Origin: Rallus limicola
Taxonomy: Eukaryota > Chordata > Aves > Gruiformes > Rallidae
Assembly: GCA_022605955.1 (NCBI GenBank)
Contig: JAKCOZ010000007.1
Coordinates: 34,822,991 to 34,886,990 of the forward strand
Direction of reading: 5' to 3'
DNA: 64,000 bases
Position 1 is the stretch's first letter; every line of letters starts with the position of its first letter. A model generated the notes under the pieces. It did not search any database. It was not told where the DNA came from and saw only the letters and a list, made by a program, of their open reading frames with translations. A program made the translations under genes and the position numbers. Of this stretch, positions 25,501 through 37,490 are shown piece after piece.

Positions 25501-28109
25501 AGTTTTTATTAGGAGACTACTATGAAGCAAAATTAATGGAAAGCCTAGAATTCTTCACAGAAAAGAAGATCACATAGGATATGTCCTTCCTAAGGACAGG
25601 AACAGCCTGGTCCCTGCTACTGGATAATAGTTTTCTGACACCTAATGATTTAGTCTCCAAGATTTACACCATTTTTTAATTCCTCATTGTCTAATGCTTT
25701 AAATCCTGGGGATACTGTACACAAGAACAGCTTCAGAATTTCCCAGACTGTGCTTGGTTGATTTTTAGCTTTCAGTTTATCTGCAGGGAGGCATAAAAGG
25801 ACAGAGAAATATTTCATAGATATTTTAAGGAAGACATTAAGGAAAGGGGCAATAATTAAAATGTTATCCCTGTGAAGTGAGAAAAAATGAGGAAACACAG
25901 GGTAAAAGTAAAGAGAATGAAGCTCTAAATATGCTCTGGAGCTGTCATGCGAAGGTGAAAAAGAAAAACGTTTCCATTATGTAAGCTAGAGCTAGAAAAA
26001 ATAGTCAGGGAATGTATGTCTCCAGCAAAAAAAAAAACAATTTTTGTTTTATCATTGCTTTTTCACCAGGAGGTGGGGCTGTTAAGCACTGAATTTATTC
26101 GATGCTGCACTGAAAAACTGTAGGTAAATTGAAAACCTTCTTTCTCTTTCTTTTCCCTCTGAAACTCGTTTTGAGGATGTGAGTAAAACCCGTGAACTTT
26201 CTATATATTTTAAGTATTTATTTCATATTCTGATGCAAAAATGGAAATAACTCTAAAATGATTTTGCAGTGGTTTAAATGAACTGCCTCTAGGAGTGAAT
26301 TAAGTGCAGGTAGCTAATTAAAACATATATTAATTTGGGAGACTGGGAAGCTCAGGAGGTTTGTAATTATTATTATTCCCAAGTTTCTATTGAGTCTATT
26401 TCTAGGATAGCTCTGCAATCCGGTTACAATGATTAAGTCACAAAAAGAACTCACGTGGTCCAGCAATATAGCTAATTGCATAATAAAAAGATAAACACTT
26501 TTAAGTTTGCTTGATTCTATCTCTGACAAGCTGCTGCAGGAGATGAAAGCAGCACTTCTAAAGTAAAGAGCATGAGCTGAGGGAAGTGTGCATTTCTCGT
26601 TCTTCCTTGGCGCTTGCTTTCACCATGTCCAAGGGACGTGCTTCAGATGCCTTTGGTAAGAAGGTGCACACAAAAGAAGGAAACTTATGGCACAGAAATT
26701 AAATAGGTCGGGGGGCTGAGCCCTAGACTTTGAGCCAAGATACCCTGTGGCAGGTTGACTTGCTTCTCTTCAGTCCCAGAGTTGTCATGTATATGTTGAA
26801 AATGTTCATCTCTATTTCATAAGATACAAGAGAGGGGAATGTAATTACTGGGACAGACTTGTATCTGGGAGGTTTAAAGGAATTCTTGTCCCCATCATGC
26901 TGTCTTACAAGTTCTCATGTAATATGGCAGGCAGCGTGGTTATTGCACTGTGCTGATCTGCTTCCACATGCGCTCAGAAAGCGTTTCTGATGGACACCAT
27001 CAGAGACTGTCAGTCCTTTCACTGTTCTCACAAATACCCTGGGGTACAGTCCACCCTCAGACAGAGCTAAAGAAAATACCTGCAGTCCATGCAGTGGTTC
27101 TCAACAGACATCTGATTAGTTGTTCAAGCGTTCCTTGCCTGGTCACAGGACTTAGATGGACTCCCTAACCCCTGCCACATAGAAGTGTCCTTAACCTGGT
27201 CACAATCCAAAGTCGTAGTCAGGAGTTAACTAGCTCAGAGAAGACCATCAAGCCACCCACATTTACCAGGGAGGGTACAGTCATCAGGCAAGGGAAGTCA
27301 GGAATTATTTCCGGCCACTGGTGCTATTGAGTTCAGGAGTAATGACTGATCATTGCGTCCTGCAGCAGTCGCAGCTTCTGCCAGCTCATCCAAATGCTTC
27401 CTCCCACTCACAACACAGCACTTTCCTCTCCTCCAAGATGACTCATGCTGTGTTCACTTCCGTCCACAGCTGGGTGCCTACCAGGCACTACGAATAAAGC
27501 ACAGCCAAAATGTGGCCTTGGGTGTCACGGAGAGCTCAATCTGCAGCATATGGAAGGAAACAAAAGTCCCAGTGGTTATTCGGGTCCTTCTGTGGCTTCA
27601 TGTAGGTACTACAGAGCAAGATGGAAACTAATGAACAAGAGGGGTTTTGTGATAGTCAGCTACTGCGTGTTGTACCTTACCTGAAAATATTAATGTTTTA
27701 AACCCGTAAAAGTTTGAAGGCCAGTTAGTATATATTTGTCATCAATAGTTCAAAAGGTTAATAATAAATTTATGGAAATAAGGGTGGATAGCTTGTTCTT
27801 GATTGTAAGTAGATAAAGGGCATTAACTAGACAGTGAGAGATTGATTTTCATATCCATATAAAAACAAGCGTCAGGAGCTGGCCTGTTAAAACTTCCAGA
27901 AGGCCTGAATGAAGCAGCTTGCTCTGTTCAGTGTCAGTATTAGGAAGAAAGGGGCCGTGCAGCATTCAAATTTCAACCCTTGGGCTTACAAAATAAAAAC
28001 TGTATTCTTCAATGGGCAAAGAATTCCTTTATGATCTCAGATTTGTCCCTCCATACCATTTCTAAATGCACCATCTGTATCCACGTATACTCATCTACAA
28101 TAATGTGCT
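22531..28109. other. Unique non-coding DNA
   Basis: No recognisable gene or transposon. An AT-rich patch (22930-23030) and two open areas (a 134-codon minus frame at 24904-25308 and a short ATG-plus-donor configuration at 26625-26657) are treated as leads. The rest shows nothing. Confidence 0.5.
24904..25308 (-). other. Unassigned 134-codon open frame
   Basis: The minus-strand frame has no motif I recognise. Within it CACCACAG at the 5' side and AACAAGGTAATT near the 3' end could serve as splice acceptor and donor, giving an internal exon-like piece in one open phase. The same stretch is also open in plus-strand frames, and local GC content is higher than around it, both of which make chance openness more likely. 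No homologue comes to mind. Confidence 0.15.
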
Positions 28110-29346
28110 TGCATTGCATTCATGCGGAAAGCTTTTAGTAGCAGAGGGGCTACAGGGATGGCTTTGAGAAGATGCCAAAAGCTTCCCCTATGTCTGAAAA
28201 AACCCACGCCAGCTGGCTCCAAGATGGACCCACTGATGGCCAAGGCCAAGGTCATCAGTGATAGTTCTAGCACCTCTGAGATAACATAGCCAAGAAAGGG
28301 GAAAAACCCGAAGAGCAATTGAAGTCAGAGAGAGGAGTGAGATGTAAGAGGAACAACTCTGCAGACAGCAAGGACAGCGAAGAAGGAGGGGGAGGAGGTG
28401 GTCCAGGTTACCAGAGCAGAGATTCCCCCGCAGCCTATGGAGAAGACCATGATGAGGCAGGCTGTACTCCTGCAGCACATAGAGGTCCATGGTGGAACAG
28501 ATAGCCACCTGCAGCCTGTGGTCAACCCTGTGCTGGAGCAGGTGTATGCACCTGGAGGAGGCTGCAAACTTGTGGGAAGCCCACACTGGAGCAGGGCTCC
28601 TGACATGACCTGTGGCACCATAGAGAGAGAAGCCCATGCTGGGACAGGTTTTCTGTCAGGACTTGTGACAGGTGATAGGAGAAGGGGAAATGGCACTAAG
28701 CTGTGCCAGGGCAGGTTCAGATTAGACATTAGGAAAAAAAAATTCACTGAAAGAGTTGTCAGGGCCTGGAAGAGGCTGCTCAGGGTGGGGGTTGAGTCAC
28801 CATCCCTGGATGTGTTTAAAAGATGGGTAGATGAGGTACTTAGGGATATGGTTTAGTATAGGACAGTAACGGTTGGACTTGATGATTCTAAAGGTCTTTT
28901 CCAACCTTGTGATTCTGTGGAAAAGACACGTGCTTGAGACGTCCATGGAGAACTATTACCCTGTGAGAGGGACCCACGCTGGAGCAGGGTAAGAGTGTGA
29001 GGAGTTTTCCCCTGAGGCGGAAAGAGTGTCAGAGGCAACATGTGATGAACTGACCACAGCTCCATTCCCCATCCCCCTCACCACTGCAGGGGAGGATGGA
29101 AAGAAATTGCAAGTGAAGTTGTACCTGGGAAAAAGGGAAGGGTGGGAATAAGGACTTTTTAAGATTTGGGCTTATTTCTCATTATTCTACAAAACTAATT
29201 TCTCCCCCAAGTTGAGTCTGTTTTGCCCATGTTGGTAATTCATGAACACTCTCTCCCTGTCCTTTTGTTACACTTTTCCTCCCCTATCCAAGTGAGATGG
29301 GGAGTTTAGTCTGTACCTGGTGTCCACCAAGGGTCAACCCACCACA
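28110..29346 (+). mobile_element. Solo LTR, avian ERV family B, split by a CR1
   Basis: Three blocks identify the LTR: the left part with AGCAGAGGGGCTACAGGGAT and AGATGGACCCACTGATGGCC, the middle part with repeated CACTGGAGCAG / GCTGGAGCAG units, and the right part with CAAGTTGAGTCTGTTTTGCC and the end GGGTCAACCCACCACA. This composite LTR, with its serial GCTGGAGCAGG units, is widespread in birds. The flanking bases are GTGCT (28105-28109) and GTGCA (29347-29351), a likely 5-bp target duplication. About 255 bp in the middle is a CR1 copy (listed separately), and about 100 bp of LTR seems to be missing at that point. Without the CR1 the LTR is about 980 bp. The overlapping open frames on both strands (up to 152 codons) are LTR and CR1 sequence, not genes. 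Confidence 0.85.
28668..28919 (+). mobile_element. CR1 LINE 3' end nested in the family B LTR
   Basis: Sense-strand CR1 from GTGATAGGAGAAGGGGAAAT through CAGGGCCTGGAAGAGGCTGC to the tail AAGGTCTTTTCCAACCTTGT and ATTCTGTGG. LTR sequence continues on both sides, so this CR1 inserted after the LTR did. It dates the LTR as the older element. Confidence 0.92.
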
Positions 29347-29351
29347 GTGCA

Positions 29352-29659
29352 GACTCACAGAGATACTTGAAAATATTTAATGCTAATATTTGGGAAACAC
29401 CAACACAAATCCTGGTAGACCAGTTTTCACTCAGTGCTGCCAAGGTATAGAGTGCAGTCTGCATTGGGCAGCAGCAGAACAAGGTCAGGACACATTGCTA
29501 GAGAAGGGGTAACTGAGTTTCCTCTCCTTGTTTTAGTGAATATTTAAATATTATATATAAACTAGATCGGATATTAAGGGAAGATGGGATAGGTTAAAAG
29601 GTCCTTAACTCTAAGCTGCCTATATAGTTTATGGTTCTACCTCAGGCGATGGGGTATGA
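29352..29659. other. Short unique spacer between LTR and CR1
   Basis: About 300 bp with an AT-rich patch near 29545-29565 and nothing recognisable. Confidence 0.5.
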
Positions 29660-29963
29660 ATAAGGACAGACTTTTTCATAGTGTCTGTTGCAATAGGACA
29701 ATGGGTAATGGTTTTACACTAAAAGACAGTAGATTCAGACTAGATATAAAGAATTTTTTTTTATAGTAATGGAGGTGAAACAATGAAACAGGTGGCCTAG
29801 AGAGGTGGTAGGTGTTTTATCCCTGGAAACATTCAAGGTCAGGCTGGATGGGGCTCTGAGAAACCTGTTCTAGTTGAAGATGCCCCTGCCCATTGTAGGG
29901 TGGTTGGACCGGATGATCTTTGAGGTTCCTTCCAACCCAAACCATTCTTTGACGTTATGATAT
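29660..29963 (+). mobile_element. CR1 LINE 3' end
   Basis: Sense-oriented tail of the CR1 group with the block CATTCAAGGTCAGGCTGGAT, then GGGGCTCTGAGAAACCTGTT and GAGGTTCCTTCCAACCCAAA. It ends in a degenerate repeat (CATTCTTTGACGTTATGATA) that replaces the usual ATTCTATG units. Scattered changes make it older than the nested copy just upstream. Confidence 0.92.
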
Positions 29964-32900
29964 TAAATTCATATTGTAGAATGCTCATACTGAAGTGGTG
30001 TGAGGGAAAAGGTAAGCTATTCTGAGTAGGAGAGATATTACTGCAGTGTGATATAAATGCTCCAGATGGGACTTTTACTGTGGATTCAATGAATTAATTC
30101 ATCCTACCCCTATAACTCTTAAGTTATAATTCTTGCATATCGTATTTACTGAACTAACCTCTGCTCCTGAACTGAAATAGGGCAGAATAACTGACCTGTG
30201 AATTTGATTATGACTAGTCACACATGTTCTCTTTTTATGCTTTTCTTTTTCTTTCAGCTCATGGTCAAAATACAAACATTCAATATATTCAGAACCTATT
30301 TTCATTCCCATCAGTCCCATTCTTTTTTCTCCTTAGCCAGAACAACTTTTTAGTTCTGAAAGTTTGTTTTACTTGTGCCTGAAATTTCACACTCATTTAA
30401 TATTAACATCTGTAAAACTGGAAACATTAAAGCTGAATTATCAGATAGTTTGAGGCTACAATTTAATCTACTATAAAGCAGACTCATTCTAGTAGGGAAT
30501 GGCTTGCGGTAGTTTCATTGTCTGTGCTTAACATACTCTTTTGTTTCTTAAAAGTCACTTACAGCTTAAATAATTAACCACACTGTATGCTTGACATTAC
30601 AATATCCTTCTTCTTTGCATATATGTCTGTATGCTGAACTGGTTTGATTGTGAGATCCTCTGGGCAAAACTGCTGTTTCCTTTGTCTTACACGTGACTGA
30701 GAAACTAAACAGGTAAAAGCAATAGTCCAGCGAATTTCAGTCAGGCAAAGGGAAAGGCTGCAAGGTAAAAACAAATATTTGCATACTGATTCTAAATTGA
30801 ATTAGTCAATTTTTATGGTGGCAATAAAAGAAGAAAACACATGATTTTTTATATGTAGAACCTTTATACGCAAATATTCATAACCTTTTTTCAACACTGA
30901 GTTTTGTCCCACCAGTGAGAAGTTATGATATTGTAACTTCTAGCACCTTTGTCTCACTAGTAGAGGTTAATAAATTTCCACCTCTGATGGTCAGGTTGTA
31001 TTTTGCACAAGGGTTTTTCAAGCACTGACATTTCCAAACATATATTATAAATTTGAGGGGGGAACACAAGAACAGGAAGCTGTTGTCTCCCTTGTGCCAA
31101 AAAAGCACAGTTCTCTTTCAAGCAAATTCTGTTCCCAGCTTGAAGTTAACTGTAATGTCAGTGCTCACGAAACAGCAAACAAACAGCCTAGTTATGATGA
31201 GTTATGCTGTGTGCAGAAAGCACAAATAGAAAGGTGACAACCTAGCCAAAGAAAATAAAAGGACAAAAAGGATAACAGATTTATTTTAAACATTCTGACA
31301 GGGTACTGGTAATGAAGGAAAGAATGATGGACAGTATAAAAGTAGCAGAAAATGTGCTTGTGACCAGAAGTCAAAGATCTGTTTACTTCTCTTGTGCCAG
31401 GTTGTTTTTTTGCAGTACTGTATACTTTTATGATGACCATTTATTATTTCAAAAGTTTGGTAAGTGTTCCCAGTATGGGAAATGGCACAATGTGGTAAAA
31501 AATAGCACAAGGATCAGATCCTGATCCTAGTTTCTCAAATTTCAATTGAGCTAAGGCTTGAGATTTCATCTGTAACTCCTCTCTAAAGACAGCTCATCTC
31601 TGCTCATATCATCAATTTATTTCTTTGTTCTCCATGTAGCATAGGCTATTTGGAGTGATAGCTTGTTTTAACATCTTAATCTATGCTGCAACACAATTCA
31701 GAGGTGCTTCTGTTCCACTGGAATACATAACTACTGAAGCCATAATGATGAAATAAATCCCAAATAATATTAATGTAAATGCTCCATTTAGTTTGAATTA
31801 TTTCACTGGTTATTTTGAAAATCAGCTAAATGCAGATAGCATCTTTATAATCTCTGACTCCTTCTAACTGGAATTTCTTTTGTTTCTTGTCAAACATGCA
31901 TGAGAATATCTCTCTACAGGAAGGCAGGAAAATTTTTGGCTTGTTTAACCATAAAAAGTCCACCTCAGAATCTTTCCCGAGCTGAAATGTTCATTGAAAC
32001 AGGGCTTGCTTTGTTATGTGAGGAAGAAATGGAAAATGGCTTTTATTTTTACAGCTGTTGCATGGCTGGTGCATATGTCTGTACTGATATCAGCCAACCT
32101 TATAGTTTCATTCAGTCTGCCGGGATGAATAGATGTTTAGTGGATGATGGGAATGAAGTTAATTTGTTATAAATGTTGTTAGAACATGACCCAAAGAGCA
32201 TCTTAGCTGTTGATGTAGTATTAGCTGTATTTATCGGCCTTTAGCTTCCCCAGGGCATATCAGTTCAGGAGGATACTTATTCACTATTTACCTCTTCCTA
32301 ATGTATTTCCAGCTGTAGAAATAAAACCATTTTAGTTCACCTGTTCAACAAGTTAACCTATTACGCCTTATTTATGCTGATCTAACCAAAGAGCCAGGCT
32401 ATTCAATTCTTCAGAGTTGCATTAGATTTACAGAACTAAACACAAAGATTTGGCCTTAGATAGGAGTAGAAGTACAGCATACTTGCTGCTAAACAGCTAA
32501 ATCTGCCTTCAGTTTAGATTTTATTTGTTAGGTAGACACAAAGAAACCTCACTCTCCATTTTTTTGCAAGCTTTGTTTTTTTCTTCCATTTACATAAGAT
32601 TTTTTTCAACTTTACTTTTTTCTGTCTCAGAGTGACAGAAGCCTTCCGTTCTTTTAAAAAAGCTAGAGACCATTCAACACTTTTGAAACGAAAAACAAAA
32701 TCCAACATAAAAAACTTTAAACCTAGGAGGGATGTGGGGGACGTGGAAGAGCTTATTCCCGCCTTATGCAATATAGACTTGGTGTTTTATGCATAAAAGA
32801 GAGAAAAGAGCATTTGAAAAAGGCAAACATGAGGAGGAGGAAGCAATAGAAATCCGATTTGGCCAGTCTGTATAGCAAAACAAAGCTTTGTGGGTGTTCA

Positions 32901-33610
32901 AAGACAAAAATGCAATCTGCAAACCAAGCCATGGTCCCTGCTCTGCCCCCAGCCCTGTCACTTCTGTTTCATCCTCCCCTGCTCAAAAAGACAAAACAGA
33001 AACACCGTTTCATCATAGTAGCACTTTTCATTGTGATAGATGACAGGTGATAGAAAACACAGGAAAAGAGTGAACTCAGAAAAAATCTAGGGGCCAGGAA
33101 AATTACTCTTGTGAGTTAACTTTCGGTGGTTCTACTTTGTAGCAGGACCAACAAAGACATCATGAGATGTTTGACAGGTCTCTTTCTGCTTGTGAGGTAT
33201 CTGATCTACTCGTATTCATCTCCTTCCTATTTCTTATGAAACTGGTGTTTGTGCAACTAAATTTTTGTATCCTCGTGTAGTCCTCAAACCTCATTCTTTA
33301 TACATAAAGCTTCCTTGCCTCAACAAAGGTGACTTCATATATGCATTGACTTCTGCCCCATGAGAGTGTTTTGAAAAGAGTTTAATGACTGAAAAATGTA
33401 CCTCCATCCACTGTGTCTAGCTTGCTTTATTCCCTAGGAGACCTCTCCAAAGAATAATCTATAGTGCTCCCATTGGAAGAGCTCTGAATTACTCAGATAC
33501 CCTCAAACCATCCATCAGTAGAGATGGTTACTGAGGCACTTTGCCACCTACTTAATCACAGTGTAGTTGTGTTGGGATCCCATTCCGAATCACATGGAGT
33601 CCACGTGAGC

Positions 33611-33703
33611 TTCTTCTCTAGTCTGCCATATGTGAGTAAAAGGTAATATGTACTTTTAAAGCAAAATAACATTTTAACTCACATATGGCAGACTAGAGAA
33701 GAA
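33611..33703. repeat. Perfect 27-bp inverted repeat with 39-base spacer
   Basis: The left arm (33611-33637, starting TTCTTCTCTAGTCTGCC) is matched without error by the reverse complement at 33677-33703. One bulged base allows the stem to continue by three or four A:T pairs into the spacer. The sequence is not low-complexity, so this is unlikely to be chance. Origins to consider are a template-switch during replication, a short inverted duplication, or a hairpin RNA precursor. Confidence 0.97.
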
Positions 33704-33987
33704 TTTGTGAAGCAGAACTTGTGAACTTTGTCATAAGCTCTATCTGGATGAGAAACTTCTCTTTTCCTACGAAGTAATTGCATCCACCTTGCAAGTGTCT
33801 TCCTGTCAACTGTAGTGACCAGTTCCTTGGTGGGTTCATCATCTGTGCACCTGAGCACTGCAACAAAGGCAGTGGAGGAAGTTCGCATACTTTGGACCCA
33901 GCTAGCTGTGATCTCTACTTGGGGAAGAGAGAAGTGAAGGATGTTGCACTTAGAGACAGCGTGAGACTGTAGGAGTTCCCAGCTCAT
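33679..33987 (-). other. Unassigned 102-codon open frame with exon-like borders
   Basis: On the minus strand a pyrimidine-rich stretch (CTTCACTTCTCTCTTCCCC) precedes AG dinucleotides near 33945-33935. The frame then stays open to a strong donor-like CATATGTGAGTT at 33686-33681. The translated stretch contains a basic segment (KTLARWMQLLRRKREV). I recognise no family. The frame's end runs into the 27-bp inverted repeat, so the donor-like site exists in two mirrored copies. The frame is short enough to be chance, and no expression evidence is available. Confidence 0.2.
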
Positions 33988-36900
33988 TACTGTTTCTCAG
34001 ACCACAAGACTATGCTATTCTTGTGCTGCACTTTGAGAAGCGAGGCTTTTTCCTGTAGCCTTCTTCTTTTGTTTCTGGTTTCTTTTTTTGTCTTTTTTTT
34101 TTTGGTTTTCTACATTCTTATGCTGAATTTTAGTAAACTCAAAAACAGAGTAAGATATGCTTTATACCTTCTCAGCAATGTTCCCTTGTTTGTTCTGTCC
34201 TTAAAATGAATTCTTTAGTTATCTTTTTGTTTCCTCAGGGGATGTCCTGTTCTGTATTTTGCTCAGTGAGTGCAAAGAATGATTTTTCTATTTTTTCAAT
34301 ATATTTTTTTTTCTTTAAATAAAGTCAGGACATATAAGGAATGCAAGCAGGGCAGGAAAATTTAAGCTTTTGACACTACAGAGATATAGATGGTAGGAGC
34401 ATTTAACGGGTAATAGAATAGCAGCAAAACATCCATGGTATGGATGAAACGATACTGGAAATGTTGTAAAGGAAAATAATACAGGAAGAAGGCATGAACC
34501 TGTTTGTTAATATTTTTGTTTGTTTGTTTGTGTTTTGTGGGTTGTTTTTTAATTTTGTTTTGTTTTTCTTTATAATTATATTAATATTTGTTGACCTCCT
34601 GATATTACTTGGGAAAATAAATGAATTGAAAAAATCAACAGAGAGATTGAATTTCTATGAAAACAAAATAAAAATAATTTTGCTTAACAAAATAATGAAA
34701 TACAAGTAAATAAAACTCATGCCATGCTGATATGACATAGCAACTGCTTGCTGTGACCTATAAGAAATGTGTATAAAGGAATGTGAATGCAAAATGAAAA
34801 GAAAAATTCCTAAGAAGAAAATTGCTTGGTTTAATGCCAAAAATCTTACCTAATTTATCTGAGATCAACAACTGAGTTTCAAGAAGTATTTGAGTATCTC
34901 AGATAGGAAGCTATACAGTCCCATTCTTCAAGGACAGAACATATTTGGGATGCCAGAATCATCTTTTATTACTTCAGTCAATACTGTGAAGCATTTTAAT
35001 CTTTAAAAATGTAACTGGATAGGATTACACTGTTTTACTGCAATCTAAATAAGGCACAGATTATGTTTATGTGGTTTCTTCTAACTTTTTGTCTGCAGAA
35101 AGCCTTGAGTCAGCTATTTCTTATGCACCTGATACCCTCTGATCCTGGAAGTTCCTCTTAGTCTAACTAGTAAGCCTGCACTGCCTCAGATGTCTCTTAT
35201 ATGTTCATCTCATACCATTACCTGTTATAAAATGATTACAATATAGTGTTTCCCACTATTTGATACATAACACTACTACTAAAAGAATTAGGAGGAAATG
35301 ATAGATATACATAGGACCTTCCACTGGCAGAGCCCTTTCAGTGAGTAATCGCAGACAAGGATAGCTATTTCAGCCATAAATTTTCACATAAGTCTCAAAA
35401 TATTATTTATCCTCTTCAGGGCTAATTTAGCCATATTGGCCTACCCAGAATGTATCAAACTACAACGGCTTAATAAATTCCATTAGTTTAACACATCTCC
35501 TGATCTTCAGGTGTTAACTGAAAAATTACTGTGATAGAGCATCAGAGATTCTTCTGAGAGAGCAGGTGGTGTGGGATGAGTCCGATTCTGTCTTGCCTGC
35601 ATTGCTGATAAGATATTGGGTTTCCTATGGCTGATTGAATGAGAAAGAGTTGATACAGAGACACTGAGAAGAGACAAGAAGTACAAAGTTTCAGTTTATT
35701 CAGTTTCAAAGTAAATACTGGAGCATGTTATAATTTGCATTGCTTCCACTTAAGGTTTGGCCAACGTTATGAATGTCAAATTCAGGATTACAGAGATATA
35801 TCACCCATGCAATAAAAAGGACAATTACTGGTACAGTTTGGCTTGGTATTAGGGATGCTTTGGGCTATTAGACATAAATGCAACATTGCTAGCAGAGCCA
35901 TATACAAACCAGGAGAACTTCACTGTTGTTAATATATAGTTCTGTTTTGGCCACTAAAGCACCTGAAAGCTGGATAACTGCCACAGCTGGAAGATACTCC
36001 AGATTTACTGTCATGGACCCCTTTGGACAAAACACATTTGAGGTTTTCTGGAGAAGTATTTAACAGAAATTCTGTCAGGCTAGTGAAAAAGTCAACTTCA
36101 CAGATTTTAAATCCATTTATACGTATTCCTTTCTATATGAGGTAGAACCACATTTTATCTATCAATTAAGCATGACCACCCCGTAGTGTCTATGCATAAC
36201 TTACAGGCATCTGTCAGTAACACGGCAAGAAATAGGTCTAACTCTTGGTTTCTTCCCCTAACCACTACCCCATGAGCCTTCCTATTAACAGAGAAGGTTT
36301 GGTGAAAAAATTATAGAGCTTCATTTTCCTCTCCTACTTCAATTCCAGGACACACAGCTCTAGCAGCAATCATGCCTTTCCATAATATTTATTCCTTCAG
36401 CTTTGTGAAGCTGAGATTGGAGCTCATTGAGGTACACCTTGTTGAACCATATCCATATTTGACTAAATTTGTTGTACTGAGACTTACTTACATGTAAATT
36501 GACTATAAAAAATGGTCATCCAGTTCTTTTCATTCCCTGTAAGTGGGATTGTTAGTTGAAAAAGAGATTTTGAATACAGTACACAGCACTGAGTGCCAGC
36601 CTGCAATAAAAATGATGCTAGACTGGAAAACTCTGAAAGAGTCTGCAAGGATGATTATAGTTCTGACAATTTTGGGGGTATTTTTTTGATGGAGGATTTA
36701 GAAAGCTGACTTTAGAGTTTTTTAAAGGAAAGAAGACAGCAGCAGATTTGATCAAAGCCCAGAACCCCCAGCAGGGATGGGTATTTCTGATGCCATGGTT
36801 CTCCTAAATCCAGGGGAGAAAAGCTAATAAGAACCAGTGGTTAGAAGCTGATACAAGCTGATATAATTTTAAATATAAGCCTTAACTGTTAGCCCTGAGC

Positions 36901-37014
36901 AGGAAATGATTTTTAAAAATAACTATGATAATAAAAAAAAAGCCAAAAATCAGAAAAATATTTCTTTCCACTACACTAAGTCTCTAGACACATTCTTTGG
37001 AAAATCGAGGAATT

Positions 37015-37490
37015 CATAGAATAACAAAATCACAAGGTTGGAAAAGACCTTTGAGATCATTGAGTGCAACCATAGCTGTCCTCTACTAAACCGTATCACC
37101 AAATACCTCATCTACCCGTCTTTTAAATACATCCAGGGTCAGCGACTCAACCCCCTCCCTGGGCAGCCTGTTCCAATGCCCGACAACCCTTTTGGTGAAA
37201 ATTTTTTTCCTAACATCTAATCTGAACATGCTCTGACGCAGCTTGAGGCCATTCCCCTTCATCCTATCACCTGTTGTTTGGGTGAAGAGACCATCACCCA
37301 CCTCTCTACAACCTCCTTTCAGGTAACTGTAGACAGTGAGGAGGTCTCCCCTCAGCTTCCTCTTCTCCAGGCTAAACAACCCCTGTTCCCTCAGCTGCTC
37401 CTCATATGATTTGCCTTCCAGCCCCTTCACCAGCTTGGTTTCCCTTCTCTGGACACACTCCAGGGCCTCAATGTCTTTTCTATAGTGAGG
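37015..37490 (-). mobile_element. CR1 LINE, 475-bp 3' portion
   Basis: Antisense on the plus strand. It runs from the tail repeat (CATAGAATAACAAAATCACA, AGGTTGGAAAAGACCTTTGA) through CCTGGGCAGCCTGTTCCAAT, TCTTCTCCAGGCTAAACAAC and CTGGACACACTCCAGGGCCT to about 37490. It is the most complete 3' block of the AAGACC type in the window. The 114-codon minus frame over it is part of the CR1 and carries no intact protein. Confidence 0.95.

Larger units (their letters stand above)
29964..37014. other. Unique non-coding DNA
   Basis: Seven kilobases without a recognisable transposon or gene. T-rich tracts lie near 32570-32620, 34080-34105 and 34510-34570. The only structured element seen is the hairpin at 33611-33703, which overlaps the end of an unassigned minus-strand frame. 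Confidence 0.5.

Noticed and set aside
28091..28856. Overlapping open frames of 140-152 codons on both strands, resembling a gene
   Set aside because: They follow the repetitive GCTGGAGCAG units of a family B LTR and a nested CR1; no protein is encoded.
37086..37430. 114-codon minus-strand frame
   Set aside because: CR1 3' sequence; the same residues recur in the other CR1 copies.
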